DNA of 64,000 bases, from positions 3,129,501 through 3,193,500 of the forward strand of contig JAXDDX010000045.1 in the NCBI GenBank assembly GCA_034670405.1, given 5' to 3'. A program made the position numbers and the translations under genes. The notes under the pieces were generated by a model. That model was given only the letters and a program-made list of their open reading frames with translations. It had not been told where the DNA came from and ran no database searches. How positions within the stretch are numbered: the stretch's first letter is position 1; each line of letters opens with the position of its first letter. This DNA is from Hoplostethus atlanticus (taxonomy: Eukaryota > Chordata > Actinopteri > Trachichthyiformes > Trachichthyidae). Shown one piece after another: positions 46,401 through 62,129 of this stretch.

Positions 46401-46930
46401 TTCGGTACTATGGCGAGTATGCAGTGATGTAGTGGACGGTAAACCCACCTAAACTCAGTCCACCCACTGTTTCATTTGCAGAATAGAGTTTACCCACCTT
46501 TTAGGCTGATGTAAAACATCAGATAAGTAAAAGTAAGATGAAACTTTGATGATCCCCATGGGGAAATTGGATCATTGCAGCAGGAAATAGCAAATGATAC
46601 AAAAACCCCTTGGATAAAAATCATTATAGAGCAGATGGGGGTTGAGTAAACATACTCAACCAACAGATCCAGATGAAATGCATGAATGAAAGCATGAGAA
46701 AGTGTGAATTACAGCATTAAGGGGCTGTACAGTGTGAAATATGTGCAGTATGAAATTAGTAAAAAGTTTTTAAAAAATGCAATATACATCAGAATTGAGC
46801 GGTAATATGAAGAAAAACAGTACACCACCATATCACTGTACTGCGAGTATAACAGTAATCAACAGTTTTAAGTTTCTTTCAAATGATTGAAAGGCCTTTT
46901 AAGTATCATTATCACTTCCGCATGTCAGAT
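42300..46930. other. Intergenic region between ckmt1 and pdia3
   Basis: No gene was recognised. Contents seen: CT-rich tracts at about 43120-43165 and 43230-43400; CA repeats at about 43403-43429 and 43625-43670; a SINE-like repeat on the minus strand at about 44580-44710, with a 21-base direct duplication inside it; and the dispersed repeat motif at about 46527-46570. Confidence 0.5.
44580..44712 (-). repeat. tRNA-derived SINE-like repeat with an internal duplication
   Basis: On the minus strand, TAGTGGTTAGAGATCACC resembles an A box, and AGTGTCCTTGAGCAAG is a familiar fish repeat phrase. On the + strand CAAGGTGATCTCTAACCACTA occurs twice back to back (about 44657-44698), so the promoter-like part is duplicated. 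Confidence 0.45.
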
Positions 46931-47032
46931 TGAGCGTTGATTTTTAGCGAATGATGATTGGTTCCGAATCAAGCAACCCGCGTGTGCCTGCTTCTCATTG
47001 GCTGGCTGAGGCAGAATGACGCGTTTCAAAAT

Positions 47033-47051
47033 CCAATGGTAGGCTGCCACA
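47033..47051 (+). promoter_or_regulatory. ER stress response element-like site upstream of pdia3
   Basis: CCAAT at 47033-47037, then exactly nine bases, then CCACA at 47047-47051. The ER stress response element is CCAAT-N9-CCACG, so this is one mismatch from consensus with perfect spacing. It lies 206 bases before the pdia3 start codon. Two more inverted CCAAT (ATTGG) boxes lie upstream at about 46957 and 46997. ER chaperone promoters use such elements for ATF6 and NF-Y (established for the family). Confidence 0.5.
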
Positions 47052-47256
47052 CTGTGGTTATGATCGGTCCCGCACAACCTCACCACCGCCTCCAACCTCT
47101 TTCTCTTTCTTTATCGACTAGTGCGTCCTGCATTTGGCCAATTCCGAGAAGTCAGCCTTGGCCTTTGTCTCGCCGATAGGGGCTACCTCAAGCGGAATTT
47201 GCAATCCAAACTACGGCTTTTGTTTTACAAAAGTAGAGGCGTTAGCGCGGTGTAAA

Positions 47257-52778
<5,522 letters not shown>

Positions 52779-53232
52779 AAGCTCCAAACTGGAACTCAAC
52801 ATCCCCCCCAACAACAGGAGAAGGATTGGGGAATCCTTACAGAGAAAGAACTAAATTATATTCCAGTCTCTTAGTGAACTACCGAATGCTCTGAAGCCAA
52901 GTCATAATGACGCGGCCCTCCCTTTGGGTCCTCCGCTGCTCTGGGAATACTGTGGAAGGTTGAGAGGTGGTCAGGGCCTGCCTGATTTAAACAAAAAAAC
53001 AAATTTGTTAGGGAAGAGGGACAGCTTTTGAAATTTGAGATTATTCCCCCTCGTCTGTCTGCTACACCTCAGACTGATGCACTTTGGTTTGACACCAGTC
53101 TCCAGTCATCTATCGCTTTGTTTTTGTTGTCGTCGTCGTCTTGACAAGGGGTATTGGTTATGGTGAATTCCTTTTTATTTTTGTTTTATTTTGTACCACA
53201 TCTTTGTTTTTGTACATTTGGAAGGATCGTAA

Positions 53233-53238
53233 AATAAA
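53233..53238 (+). terminator. pdia3 polyadenylation signal (AATAAA)
   Basis: The canonical hexamer lies 455 bases after the pdia3 stop. Confidence 0.6.
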
Positions 53239-53239
53239 A

Positions 53240-54115
53240 GGCCCACAAAACCAAAAAGAGCTGTATGATTTGATTCATGAAAATCTCTTGATGAAACTGT
53301 TGCTGATGTCCGCGCTACTGATGAAACCATATTCTTCCCTCTTTAAAATGATGGTTGTAACTTTAATGTTCCAGAGGTGAGATTTACTGTTATGTTGGAT
53401 CCACTTTTCCTCATCGCTTGCCTCCCAGACAGGTGCTTCATTCAACTTCAAGGTTTTGATGCATGTAAGTTGGGATACGAGAAATAGTCTGGGCCCTTAT
53501 TCATTTACTTCATTTACAACAAGTTTTAATATTGACACAGGAGTTAGACAGAAATGGATCAACGGAACCTGTTGAATCAATGTCATAAATCATGTAGTTT
53601 TGAGTCTAAGCATGATATTGAAGTGTCTTTCCTCGTGTACAAGTGTAATGGAGCTTCTGTTTTTTTTTTAATATATATATTTGTATGTTTACTTTGAAGA
53701 AAACTTATCAGTACATATATAGCGACATCATGGTAGCTGTTGTCTAAAAAAATATCAAATGGGCTTTCTTTATTTGGATTGTGTGTGTGTACTGCAGTGA
53801 TGCAAACTGGTACAAGTAGCTGAGTTATATTGACTATAATAGTTATTTTTTTTGGATAGGGCCTGAATGTCCTGAAACAGTAATGTTATACAAGCAGCCT
53901 ACTTCTGGACAAACTCAAGAACACGTGACTGTGTAATGCAACTTCATCTGCTATTTACGTCTTTGGTCGTTATCTGCAGTGGGTTACTTATGAAATGTAC
54001 TTACGAAACTGTGACTGTGGGCACTCCCAGCCGGTAGATGGCAGCACTGCCAGCACTTGGCGTTTGTCAAATGTCAAACGACGAAGAGAAAGAGCCACTC
54101 AGGACGGAGAACAGA
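53240..54115. other. Intergenic region between pdia3 and aen
   Basis: AT-rich sequence without a recognised gene or repeat. Its last 150 bases must hold the aen promoter. No TATA box is seen. Confidence 0.5.
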
Positions 54116-54135
54116 GGACTTGCCCAGGCATGTTC
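54116..54135 (+). promoter_or_regulatory. p53 response element, perfect two-decamer match, in aen exon 1
   Basis: The decamers GGACTTGCCC and AGGCATGTTC are directly adjacent (no spacer). Both fit the p53 consensus RRRCWWGYYY at every position, and the second has the strong CATG core. The site overlaps the ATG of the upstream ORF at 54130. AEN is a known p53-induced gene, so the location is functionally coherent. Binding is inferred. Confidence 0.75.
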
Positions 54136-55114
54136 GGACTGTACACGTGCTGCCTGAAAAAGGTAAGGTAGAAGTTAATAAACCTTATTTTCTTATGTCC
54201 TAGATTGTTGTCTAGATACACAACTACCTACCTCAACCTATTTCAGTTGGTAGTATTTATTTACGTGGTATTGTTTTAGGGTGGTTTGGGTGGTTCTTGT
54301 ATAACATCACTATCGTCAGCTAGCTAAACGTTAGCCCCGATGCGTTCCTTTTTGACGTATGGATACAAAAAATACGCCAAATCCCGTTCAGATACTTGTC
54401 AATTGTATGTGGTCTAGCTTATTGGCAAAAGTACATGCTACACAAAGCATGATTTAAGACTTGGCTGACTCCTTAGGTGGTATCATTATACTCGGCATGT
54501 ACATAATCCACCAGACACGTCGTCTACCAGTAGAAAAACAGCTTTTATAATCGGGTTTGCTACCGCCCTTCGCGGTGTAACATTAACGTTATCTGTGGAA
54601 GAAAAGTGTGGTAATAACCAGTTCACCATTTCAACAAGTTGAAATTTTAGTGAAATGTGGGCTGCCGGTGAATCGTATGCACGCGGGCTTTACGAGCGTA
54701 AACTAACGATTCAGAAAAGGTCTTAGGTCATGTTTTACGAAGTATGTTATGTTTGCCGATAAGCAAAGCAACATTAAACTGACAGATATTTGAATGGAGT
54801 TCAGCGGGACGAGGCCTGACCATGTGAAGAAACACGAAGTGAAGTCCCCCAGACTTAACTGTTATACTTACCAAGCTACATACCTTTTGTATCAGTACAA
54901 ATGATTCGCCATGTCAGTTATTGTAGTTTTGCATTATGTTTCTGCGTAGCTAGCCTTTATGTGGTTAGTATGAATTACATTACATAATACATTGTTTATA
55001 ATATAACTAAGATTACCTGGGCAGAAATATACAATTATTAATCTTAAAACCCTCATAAGATACCTGAACTCCTTCCCTCATTTTACACTATTTTCTTGTC
55101 TCTCTCAGAAATGA
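54130..55114 (+). CDS. 12-codon upstream ORF of aen, spliced, overlapping the main start
   Basis: The first ATG of the proposed leader exon (54130) opens [11 protein letters not shown], which ends exactly at the donor site after 54162. Splicing to the acceptor at 55108 adds AAA TGA, so the peptide is [12 protein letters not shown] and then stops. The stop TGA (55112-55114) overlaps the ATG of the main frame (55111-55113) as ATGA. Such ATGA overlaps suit termination-coupled reinitiation. Whether the peptide is made is unknown; the exon 1 limits are inferred from the donor only. Confidence 0.45.
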
Positions 55115-57344
55115 TTGCATGGTCAAATGTATGGGCAGACCAGTGGCAGAAGCCTCACACAGGAGTAAAGCCTTGTCACCCTAACCCTCCACAATGCAGA
55201 GAAGCCATGATGCTTTGTGCCATGGAGAACGCAAAAGCTAGGAAAAAACGCCAGCGGAAGAACAGAAATGCCAGCTTGAAGAGGAGAAGAACAGACACCC
55301 AAGATGAAACACTAGATGCAAATAAAACCGTCAAAAAATTGTGCACAAGCTGTATAGGGCAAGAAAGTCAAAGCACTCTGACCTCCAAACACACAATCAC
55401 TGGCGTATCAGTAAATGGACAGCAGTTGAGTGATTCCCAGAGCTCCGGACCCGGGCAGCCCAAAGCAGCTGCCCACCCGAGCTTGGCTACAGCTCCTGAG
55501 GAGAGTTGGGAGGTGGACAGCGGCTTCTCCTCAGAGACGAGTCCTCCGGCCAGCGGGCGCAGCTCACCTTGCCTCGTGATTCCTCGGGTGGCCTTGGACT
55601 GTGAGATGGTGGGCACAGGGCCAGGCGGGCGCTGTAGTGAGCTGGCCCGCTGTAGCATACTGGACTATCATGGCAACATCCTCTATGATAAGTACATCCA
55701 ACCCTGTCAGACCGTTACCGACTACAGGACCCGATGGAGCGGCATCCAGAGGCATCACCTCCAGAACGCCACGCCCTTCGCTGAGGCCAGGAGAGAGGTG
55801 AGGCCTGCCTCCTGTTAGCATTTAGCACCTGTTACACAATAATACACAATCAACAAGTCCGTATTATAAACTTATTGTGACTAGGGTTGGGCAATAGTCT
55901 GCATCCTCCTGTCAACCCATCATCATCACATAGATAGCCAAACCCCGATGTATTAGTCCATGCTGGGACACATACATATACAGTGTGCGCTCCAAAACGA
56001 GCATAAAATATCCATCAAATTTCTGTGTTTTGTAGCCAAACTGTAGGTCACATTTCTCTGTTTTGGAGGCACGTTGTACTGTGGGTTTAAAAGTCCAATA
56101 TTTACCTTGTTATATCCTATATATCAGCGCTCTAGGCGGAAAACTCAGGAAAACTCAACAGTGTAATTGTTTGGCTACAAAACAGTTGTATAATTATGCT
56201 GCACAAGCTGTTGGGAGAAATTTGATGGATGTTTGATGCTTTTCCTGAGTGGTTAAAAAGATGACCGCATTAACTTGGAACAGTTTTGGGCTGAGATGGA
56301 ACTACGGGGATAACTCGCTGTGTGGTTGGTGGTCCTATGAACCTGAATAGACTAAGTAGATAAGGACTACATTTCATTTTGGGGTAAACTATTCCTTTAA
56401 ATGCAGAAGGAAGTTGTCACAACCACACTCACAGGAAGGCTCTGTGAAATGTCCGGTGTGTTTAAGCTACCTTCTGTGATGGCTCTAAATAAATCAACTT
56501 ATGTGTGTGCACCAGACTACATTTTAAATTAAGATCAATGTGATTTAAAAATTGTCACAGTCCTCAAGAGATTTCCTCAGTCATTTGTGATTAGTGCCAT
56601 ATATTTATGTTGTCTTCTCCTCCTCTAGATCCTCACTATACTAGAGGGCAAGGTGGTGGTGGGCCACTCGATTTACAATGACTTCGAGGCCTTGGACATG
56701 CTCCATCCAGGTCACATGATCAGGGACACCAGTAGTACGCGTCTCCTCAGCCGACTGGCCGGATTCCCCCGCGGGCGCTGCCCATCCCTCAAGATCCTGG
56801 CCAATAAGCTGCTGGATAGGAGGATACAGGTGAGGGCTTCATGAATCACTTGGGAAAATGGGAACTAAATATGGAGACATTCATCACAGCTGTTAGTATC
56901 TTTGAGTGTCATGTATAGATAAATGTGTGTGAGATACCAATTTCTCCTCCATTTCTCAATAGTAGCCTCAATAGACCATAATGCAATGCAGCCACAGATT
57001 TGTATGTAACTGTGTAAGAGTATCCAAGGGTGGATTTTTTCCTTTTTTAGTAAAGTCTATCACCGGTTTTTAGCAGGTTTTCAATACCTGATCGTAATCA
57101 AAGAATTGTTGCTAATCATGATGATCTGGTTTCTCCTGGCCAGGTCGGGAGGAGGGGCCACTGCTCGGTGGAGGACGCCCAGGCTGCTCTGGACCTCTAC
57201 AAGCTGGTGGAGGGCGAGTGGGAGCGGGAGCTGCACGACAGGATGAAGGGCCGAGACGCAGCGCTACAGCCCGGCTTCGCCTCCGCCAGCCACTACATGC
57301 AGGACCAGTACTGGCCAGACCACCTCACAGATGACAGCCAGTGA
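55111..57344 (+). CDS. aen: Apoptosis-enhancing nuclease (ISG20-like 1), DEDDh 3'-5' exonuclease
   Basis: Exons 55111-55797, 56629-56829 and 57144-57344 join into 362 residues. A non-coding leader exon probably ends at 54162. Aen is a nuclear/nucleolar exonuclease induced by p53 that helps degrade nucleic acid in apoptosis. Residues 1 to about 155 are a basic, low-complexity N-terminus with likely nuclear signals ([15 protein letters not shown]). The exonuclease domain starts at [20 protein letters not shown] (Exo I, Asp163 and Glu165), continues with YDKYIQP and DYRTRWSGI, Exo [14 protein letters not shown], and Exo [21 protein letters not shown] (His and Asp). The catalytic set is complete. 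The C-terminal [11 protein letters not shown] matches human AEN (YMEDQYWPDDL), which separates it from ISG20 and REXO4. Human AEN is about 325 residues; the extra length is in the N-terminus. Confidence 0.95.
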
Positions 57345-58060
57345 GAAGGAAGAGGGACCGGCTGGTACCAGTGTAGTCTGGACCAATGAAATAACTTGAC
57401 ACACTTAATTTAAAAACAAGTCAATAGCAAACCAGTGGTAGATAATCAAATGTCCCCATTATGTGGTGATGCACTTCACCAGAGCGGTGCCAGGAAACAG
57501 ATAACTTGAATAATGCACGTTTGGACAAATAATGTAGGTAATGCAGAATATTTTGCCAGCCTTTACAACAGAAGATGACAGTGAAAAGTGTTAAAGATCC
57601 TCTGTAAAGCCAATGGCTTGACCACATTGTCTCGTATGAGAAGTACTGTATCAGATGAGTGCTTGAATGAAACACGTGATAACTTATTACTCAAGTTTTA
57701 ACTTGTTTTAAAGTTCTTAGCAGCATATTTTTTGCTGTGTTTTGCCAGATTTTTGCAAAGAGGTGTTGACAAGTTTGTAATCATGCTGTTACGGACATGG
57801 TTTTTGTTCATAGTGTGAAAAGTGTCGACACTGAGTTGGTGCTCTTAACGTTGGATTTATTAAGAAAAGACGTGCGAGGTCCGCCGCTCCGGTTCCTCAA
57901 CAGTACCTGCCCGTATCGAAGGGTATTTAAAGGTTTGGCTTGGGGCAGGAATCTGATCTGAAGCGTTTCATAGAAGTATTCTTGACTATTGTGGTGGTTG
58001 TGTTCACTTGTAATGGTGGGATTTCATTACCACTCATTGTTTGCTGCTATTACATGTCCT

Positions 58061-58066
58061 AATAAA
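58061..58066 (+). terminator. aen polyadenylation signal (AATAAA)
   Basis: The canonical hexamer lies about 720 bases after the aen stop codon. Confidence 0.55.
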
Positions 58067-60021
58067 ATGGCAACATGCTGAATTAATAAGCCTTGGTCCG
58101 TTGTGTTAATTTGATTTTGGTGAGTGGATGTGAAAGCTGAATAGTCAGATTAACATTGCTAAAACAGATAGCTGCATTGTCCTGATTCAGCAGGAGGTTT
58201 AGAAGTCAGAGGTTTCTTTAGTGCTGCCTTTTTTAGATCACTGTAGCTGCTCTACTTCCTAGCTATAAGTGAGTAGAGCCCAAGTCAGTGGTACTGAGTT
58301 GGTGAGAGGCTGTACACCTTCCGGTGGTCAGTACAGATCATTTTACTCTCTGAACATCATTTACTGCTCCCACAGATAAAAGTCAGCATCACACTTTGGA
58401 GTGAAGGTCAGTTCCCTTCTAGTTTTATTGGTTTTGCAGTTTGTGAAGAAATTCATGCTGAAAACCCAAAACAAATGGAGATATTTTTCACTTTGTTGAG
58501 CCTGCGAACCTCGAGAGAAAATAACTTCTAATAAGACTTATAGAAGTGAGAAATAAAACAGGTTTTTGCCTCAGAGGATATTTAAGCTACTTCATTTAAT
58601 CGATCTAAAAAAATAGCCCCTGTTGTGGTTCTTATATTGTATCATACTGTATCATAACGTATTGTATTGTATCATATCGTACCGTACTGTATTGCATCGC
58701 ATCGTAACGCGGTCTTGGATCAGTCGGTCAAGGGTCATGCCAATGCAGGGGAAACACTCCAAGCATGGCGTCACCGAGCACTACGAGTCCTCCGGCCTGA
58801 GCCAGTGTTGGATCAGCAACAGGAGCATTAACTGATGAAACAGCGGTTCTGTTGGGATTGGGAAACGGTGGATCATCCAGGGGGCCAGTCACAACCAAGA
58901 GCTGCTTGTTAAAGGGCCAGCATGTGAAATCATCTAAAGGCAGGTGACCGTGGACAAACTCCCTTAACGTGGGTTGACCCAGTAGTCTCAGTTTACTGGG
59001 CAGAGTGTAACAGGACACTGCAGGGAGGTTTTCCTGGTGTTTATTCTCCGGTTCCCAATGAAGTCTCTGTGATGGTTTGGCCATTCCACGTCATTACATC
59101 CATCAAATCCATTGTGTGGTTATTGTGTTGCTTATATGTTATCAGTGTGTGTAGGCATAAGGCATTGAGTGTGAGCTGGATTAAGTGTGTGACCTTGTAG
59201 TTTTAGTTTCCCTCTAAAGCTTTAACTTGGCCACATGGCCTAAGCCACAGGGAGCACAGAGCCTGACTTTGTTCGGCCAATCCAGCTAATTAGAGAGGTC
59301 TTAGAGGGGAAAATGGCTGACCTCCAATCACCCGCCTCGCAGAAATAACAAGCAGCTAGCGCGATGAGTCCATAGACCGTTTATTCACTTCCTTAGTCTC
59401 TAAGGTTTCATCTCACTTCCTGTTGCATTTCAGAAGATGGTGAGCAGAGACAAACTCTTCTCTGTAAAGAACGTTATCAAAGTATAGATGTGATGGATAT
59501 TGGATATATGGTGATATGTATAATAGACAGTAGACTGTACATGTCATATAGTATCATATCACTACATATTTCATCACTGTTGTTGGGTGAAAACCTCATA
59601 TCTCCAAAATGTCAACAGCCTTGTTTTTATCTTGACCACCATGCGTTGAGTTTAACTAACTGGTTTTGAAAAGGCTTCATAAACCTTTCATAAGAGGTTA
59701 TAGAGTTTTCTCACCCCATAGAGGAGCATTCCTTCAACTGAAGTCAAAACATGAAAATCCAAATGGTTTGTGAGGTTTTCACCCGACAGCGATATATAAA
59801 TCCAGCATTCAATTACTATGATTACAGTCTCCTACTGTATTTGTTGAGTTATTTGTTCTCTCACTAGATTACTTGAGATTAATCTCCAGACCGTTTTCTC
59901 AATCTCATTCAGGTGTGATTAGACGTGGAGAGTCCATCTGTCCTTCCAGCTGATCACATTATATAAACATGCCTCCCATTTATAATCGTTACATTACTCT
60001 CACTTCCTAATGCTCAGAGTA

Positions 60022-60059
<38 letters not shown>

Positions 60060-60970
60060 CACAGCACAACCAGCAAGACTATGGGCATGTGCACGGTGTA
60101 TATAAAACTAATCTGATCAGGGAATTGTGGCTCATTTGGGGTCTACTGATATGAATAGACCAAATCCAAATCCTCATAGTGAAGGTGGTGGTTGTATATG
60201 TGTGTGTGTGTGTGTGTATTTCTGCATCTGTGTGTTGATGTTAGTGGTTTATGCACTATGCTGGCTCAAAAATAAAACAAAAATGGATGTAATTCTGATG
60301 ACTTCTCTTCAGGTCCTTCAGAGATCAACCCCGATCAGCTGGGTCTTAAAACGATGGATCTGATATAAATAGATCTCATGTGACTTGTCAGATGTTCAAA
60401 GGAAAACTGCCCTAAAAACCTTTCTCTATGGAAAGGCTTTCACTGTGAACCGCTAAATAGCTAAAAAGCTAAAAGCTAAAAAGCTAAAAATGTAAAAAGC
60501 TATTTGCTTTGCTTTGCTTGCTTTGCTGTCTTTCTTTCTTCTTGTTTTACTTGCTTTGATAGTCTTTCTCTTGTAGCAGTGGAAGATTCTTTGAAGTTGA
60601 TCCTGTTCATGTGGCAGAAATGAGTGTTTGGACCCTGGGCCAAGTCTGGTAGGCTCCACCCCTCCTCTCACCCGAGCCTGTTCACGTTGCAGAAATGAGT
60701 TCATCAAGAGTTACAATGGCCACTTTTCACTCCAACCAAGACGCCTTGGAATTCAACCACCCCCCCCACCCCCCCCCCCCCACACACTCTCATGTTCCTC
60801 CCGTAAACCACCTCATGCTTAAAAGTGAATGCCCAACATTACATCATCCAATATCTTATAGCAGCACCTCCACCATTGGGTAAAAAAACGTTGCTTTCTC
60901 CCCTCCTCCCCCGTTTTCCCGCCCTCTCCCCCGCTCCCACTTTCATGCTGATTATTAGGAAACAAAATCT
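58067..60970. other. Intergenic region between aen and rlbp1
   Basis: No gene was recognised with confidence. Seen: a degenerate pentanucleotide stretch (variants of CGTAT/TGTAT) at about 58633-58712; a 118-codon open frame on the minus strand at 58728-59084 without recognised domains; a CA repeat at about 60023-60057; a GT tract at about 60196-60218; an AAGCTAAAA repeat at about 60461-60500; and poly-C runs at about 60761-60780. Confidence 0.5.
58633..58712. repeat. Degenerate pentanucleotide repeat
   Basis: Successive 5-base units of the form [CT]GTAT/C such as TGTATCATACTGTATCATAA and CGTATTGTATTGTATCATAT. Many units contain CG or its TG/CA decay products. Confidence 0.7.
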
Positions 60971-60978
60971 GTTGGGTG

Positions 60979-61003
60979 TAATCTGGTGTGACGCCACTAA
61001 TCC
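60979..61003 (+). promoter_or_regulatory. Paired OTX/CRX-type sites upstream of rlbp1
   Basis: TAATCT at 60979-60984 and TAATCC at 60998-61003 match the K50 homeodomain core bound by OTX2 and CRX. They lie 84-108 bases before a strong donor site (CAG followed by GTAAGA at 61088) that may close a non-coding first exon of rlbp1. RLBP1 in mammals is driven by OTX/CRX-type elements in retina and pigment epithelium. Short motifs occur often by chance. Confidence 0.35.
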
Positions 61004-61436
61004 CAGCACTACAAATCACAGGTCCCCTCCACCCTGCTCCACACAGACCCCTGTGACTTCCTGGCAGCGCCGCCGCATCCTCCCCAGGTAAGACTTCACC
61101 TCCTCCTCACTTCTCCTCCCAGCTCAGGGAGCAGCTGATGTGGGGTAACCGGTACTACCTCACCCCCTTTCTACACGGGATGTTGTGCAGGACTAAACTT
61201 TACCAAACTGGAATTTGGCAAGTTCTCTGCGGCTCTCCTGGGTCCAGCTGTAGTTTTGCTGTTGTTGATGGATCAGTGTTTGACCAGAGACAATGAGGAT
61301 GCTGTGTTTCGTTGTTCTGTGGCAGGAAACAAAAGAAATGGTGGATGCTCAGATGCCTTTGATTTCCTATCAAAACTACGTCCTGTATTGCTATGGTGTT
61401 TGAGTGCTGAATCCAATAAGGAGAGACTTTGTTGTC

Positions 61437-61575
61437 AATGTTTAGCTCAATGGGTAGATCGTGGTAATAACACTGTCAAGGTTAGGGGTTCGATTTCCAC
61501 TCAGACCACCCATGCTACAAACGCATGGACCCATGGTGCTGTAGCTTTGGATATAAGTGTCTAGCAAGCAGCATA
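61437..61575 (+). repeat. tRNA-derived SINE
   Basis: The A box-like TTTAGCTCAATGGGTAGATC at 61441, the B box-like GGGGTTCGATTTCC at 61485, and the tail GCTTTGGATATAAGTGTCTA at about 61546 give the head-to-tail order of common fish tRNA SINEs (tail consensus CTTTGGATAAAAGCGTCTGC). It lies between the proposed first and second exons of rlbp1. Confidence 0.7.
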
Positions 61576-61577
61576 TA

Positions 61578-61690
61578 GGCATTTAGTAGACGCTTTTATC
61601 CACAGTGACTCACAATAAGTGAGTCATAGGTAGGCAAGAGAACTACTAGTCACCAGAAATCGTAAGAGCATCTCCTTCCTCAACAAGCAT
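61578..61690 (-). repeat. Second SINE tail in the opposite direction
   Basis: GGCATTTAGTAGACGCTTTT followed by ATCCACAGTGACTCACAATA is the reverse complement of the same tail family (GCTTTGGATAAAAGCGTCTGCTAAATG). It directly follows the + strand SINE, so the two tails face each other. Confidence 0.6.
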
Positions 61691-62129
61691 CTAAGAGCAT
61701 GAGAGCATGATGTGGTCTCTAACAGACTATGGAGCCAGCAGGTGGAAGGAAAGCTGTGTTTTCTGTCTCCTGACCAACGACCCGAGGCCTTTCAGGAGCA
61801 GCAAGCATGTTGAAAACGTATTTATTTACAATCAACACAAAGGAATGGATTGTTTAAGTTTGAGAGTCATGAAGCTGAACTGACCCAATTGTACCCAAAT
61901 CCTTGAGAATGAATGGAAAACTGGAATTTAAATCTCCTGGTAAATCATCTAGTAATGAGCCAGATATAGCACAACCATGGCGCCCTGCAGCAGCGGGGAG
62001 GGGGGGTGGGGGGGATGGAGGGAGGGATGGAGGGAGATTTGGAGTACACTGGGTGAATTGTTTCTTGCTATATTTAACTGGGAGTTATCTTCATGTTAAT
62101 AATAAAATCCCTCTCCTGTTTTTCTCCAG

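Noticed and set aside
47134..47256. Longer pdia3 N-terminus upstream of 47257
   Set aside because: The frame is open back to 47122, but no ATG is present there, and the protein from 47257 begins with a proper signal peptide.
54130..54162. [11 protein letters not shown] as the N-terminus of Aen
   Set aside because: Splicing to the next exon in that phase gives an immediate TGA, so it can only be an upstream ORF.
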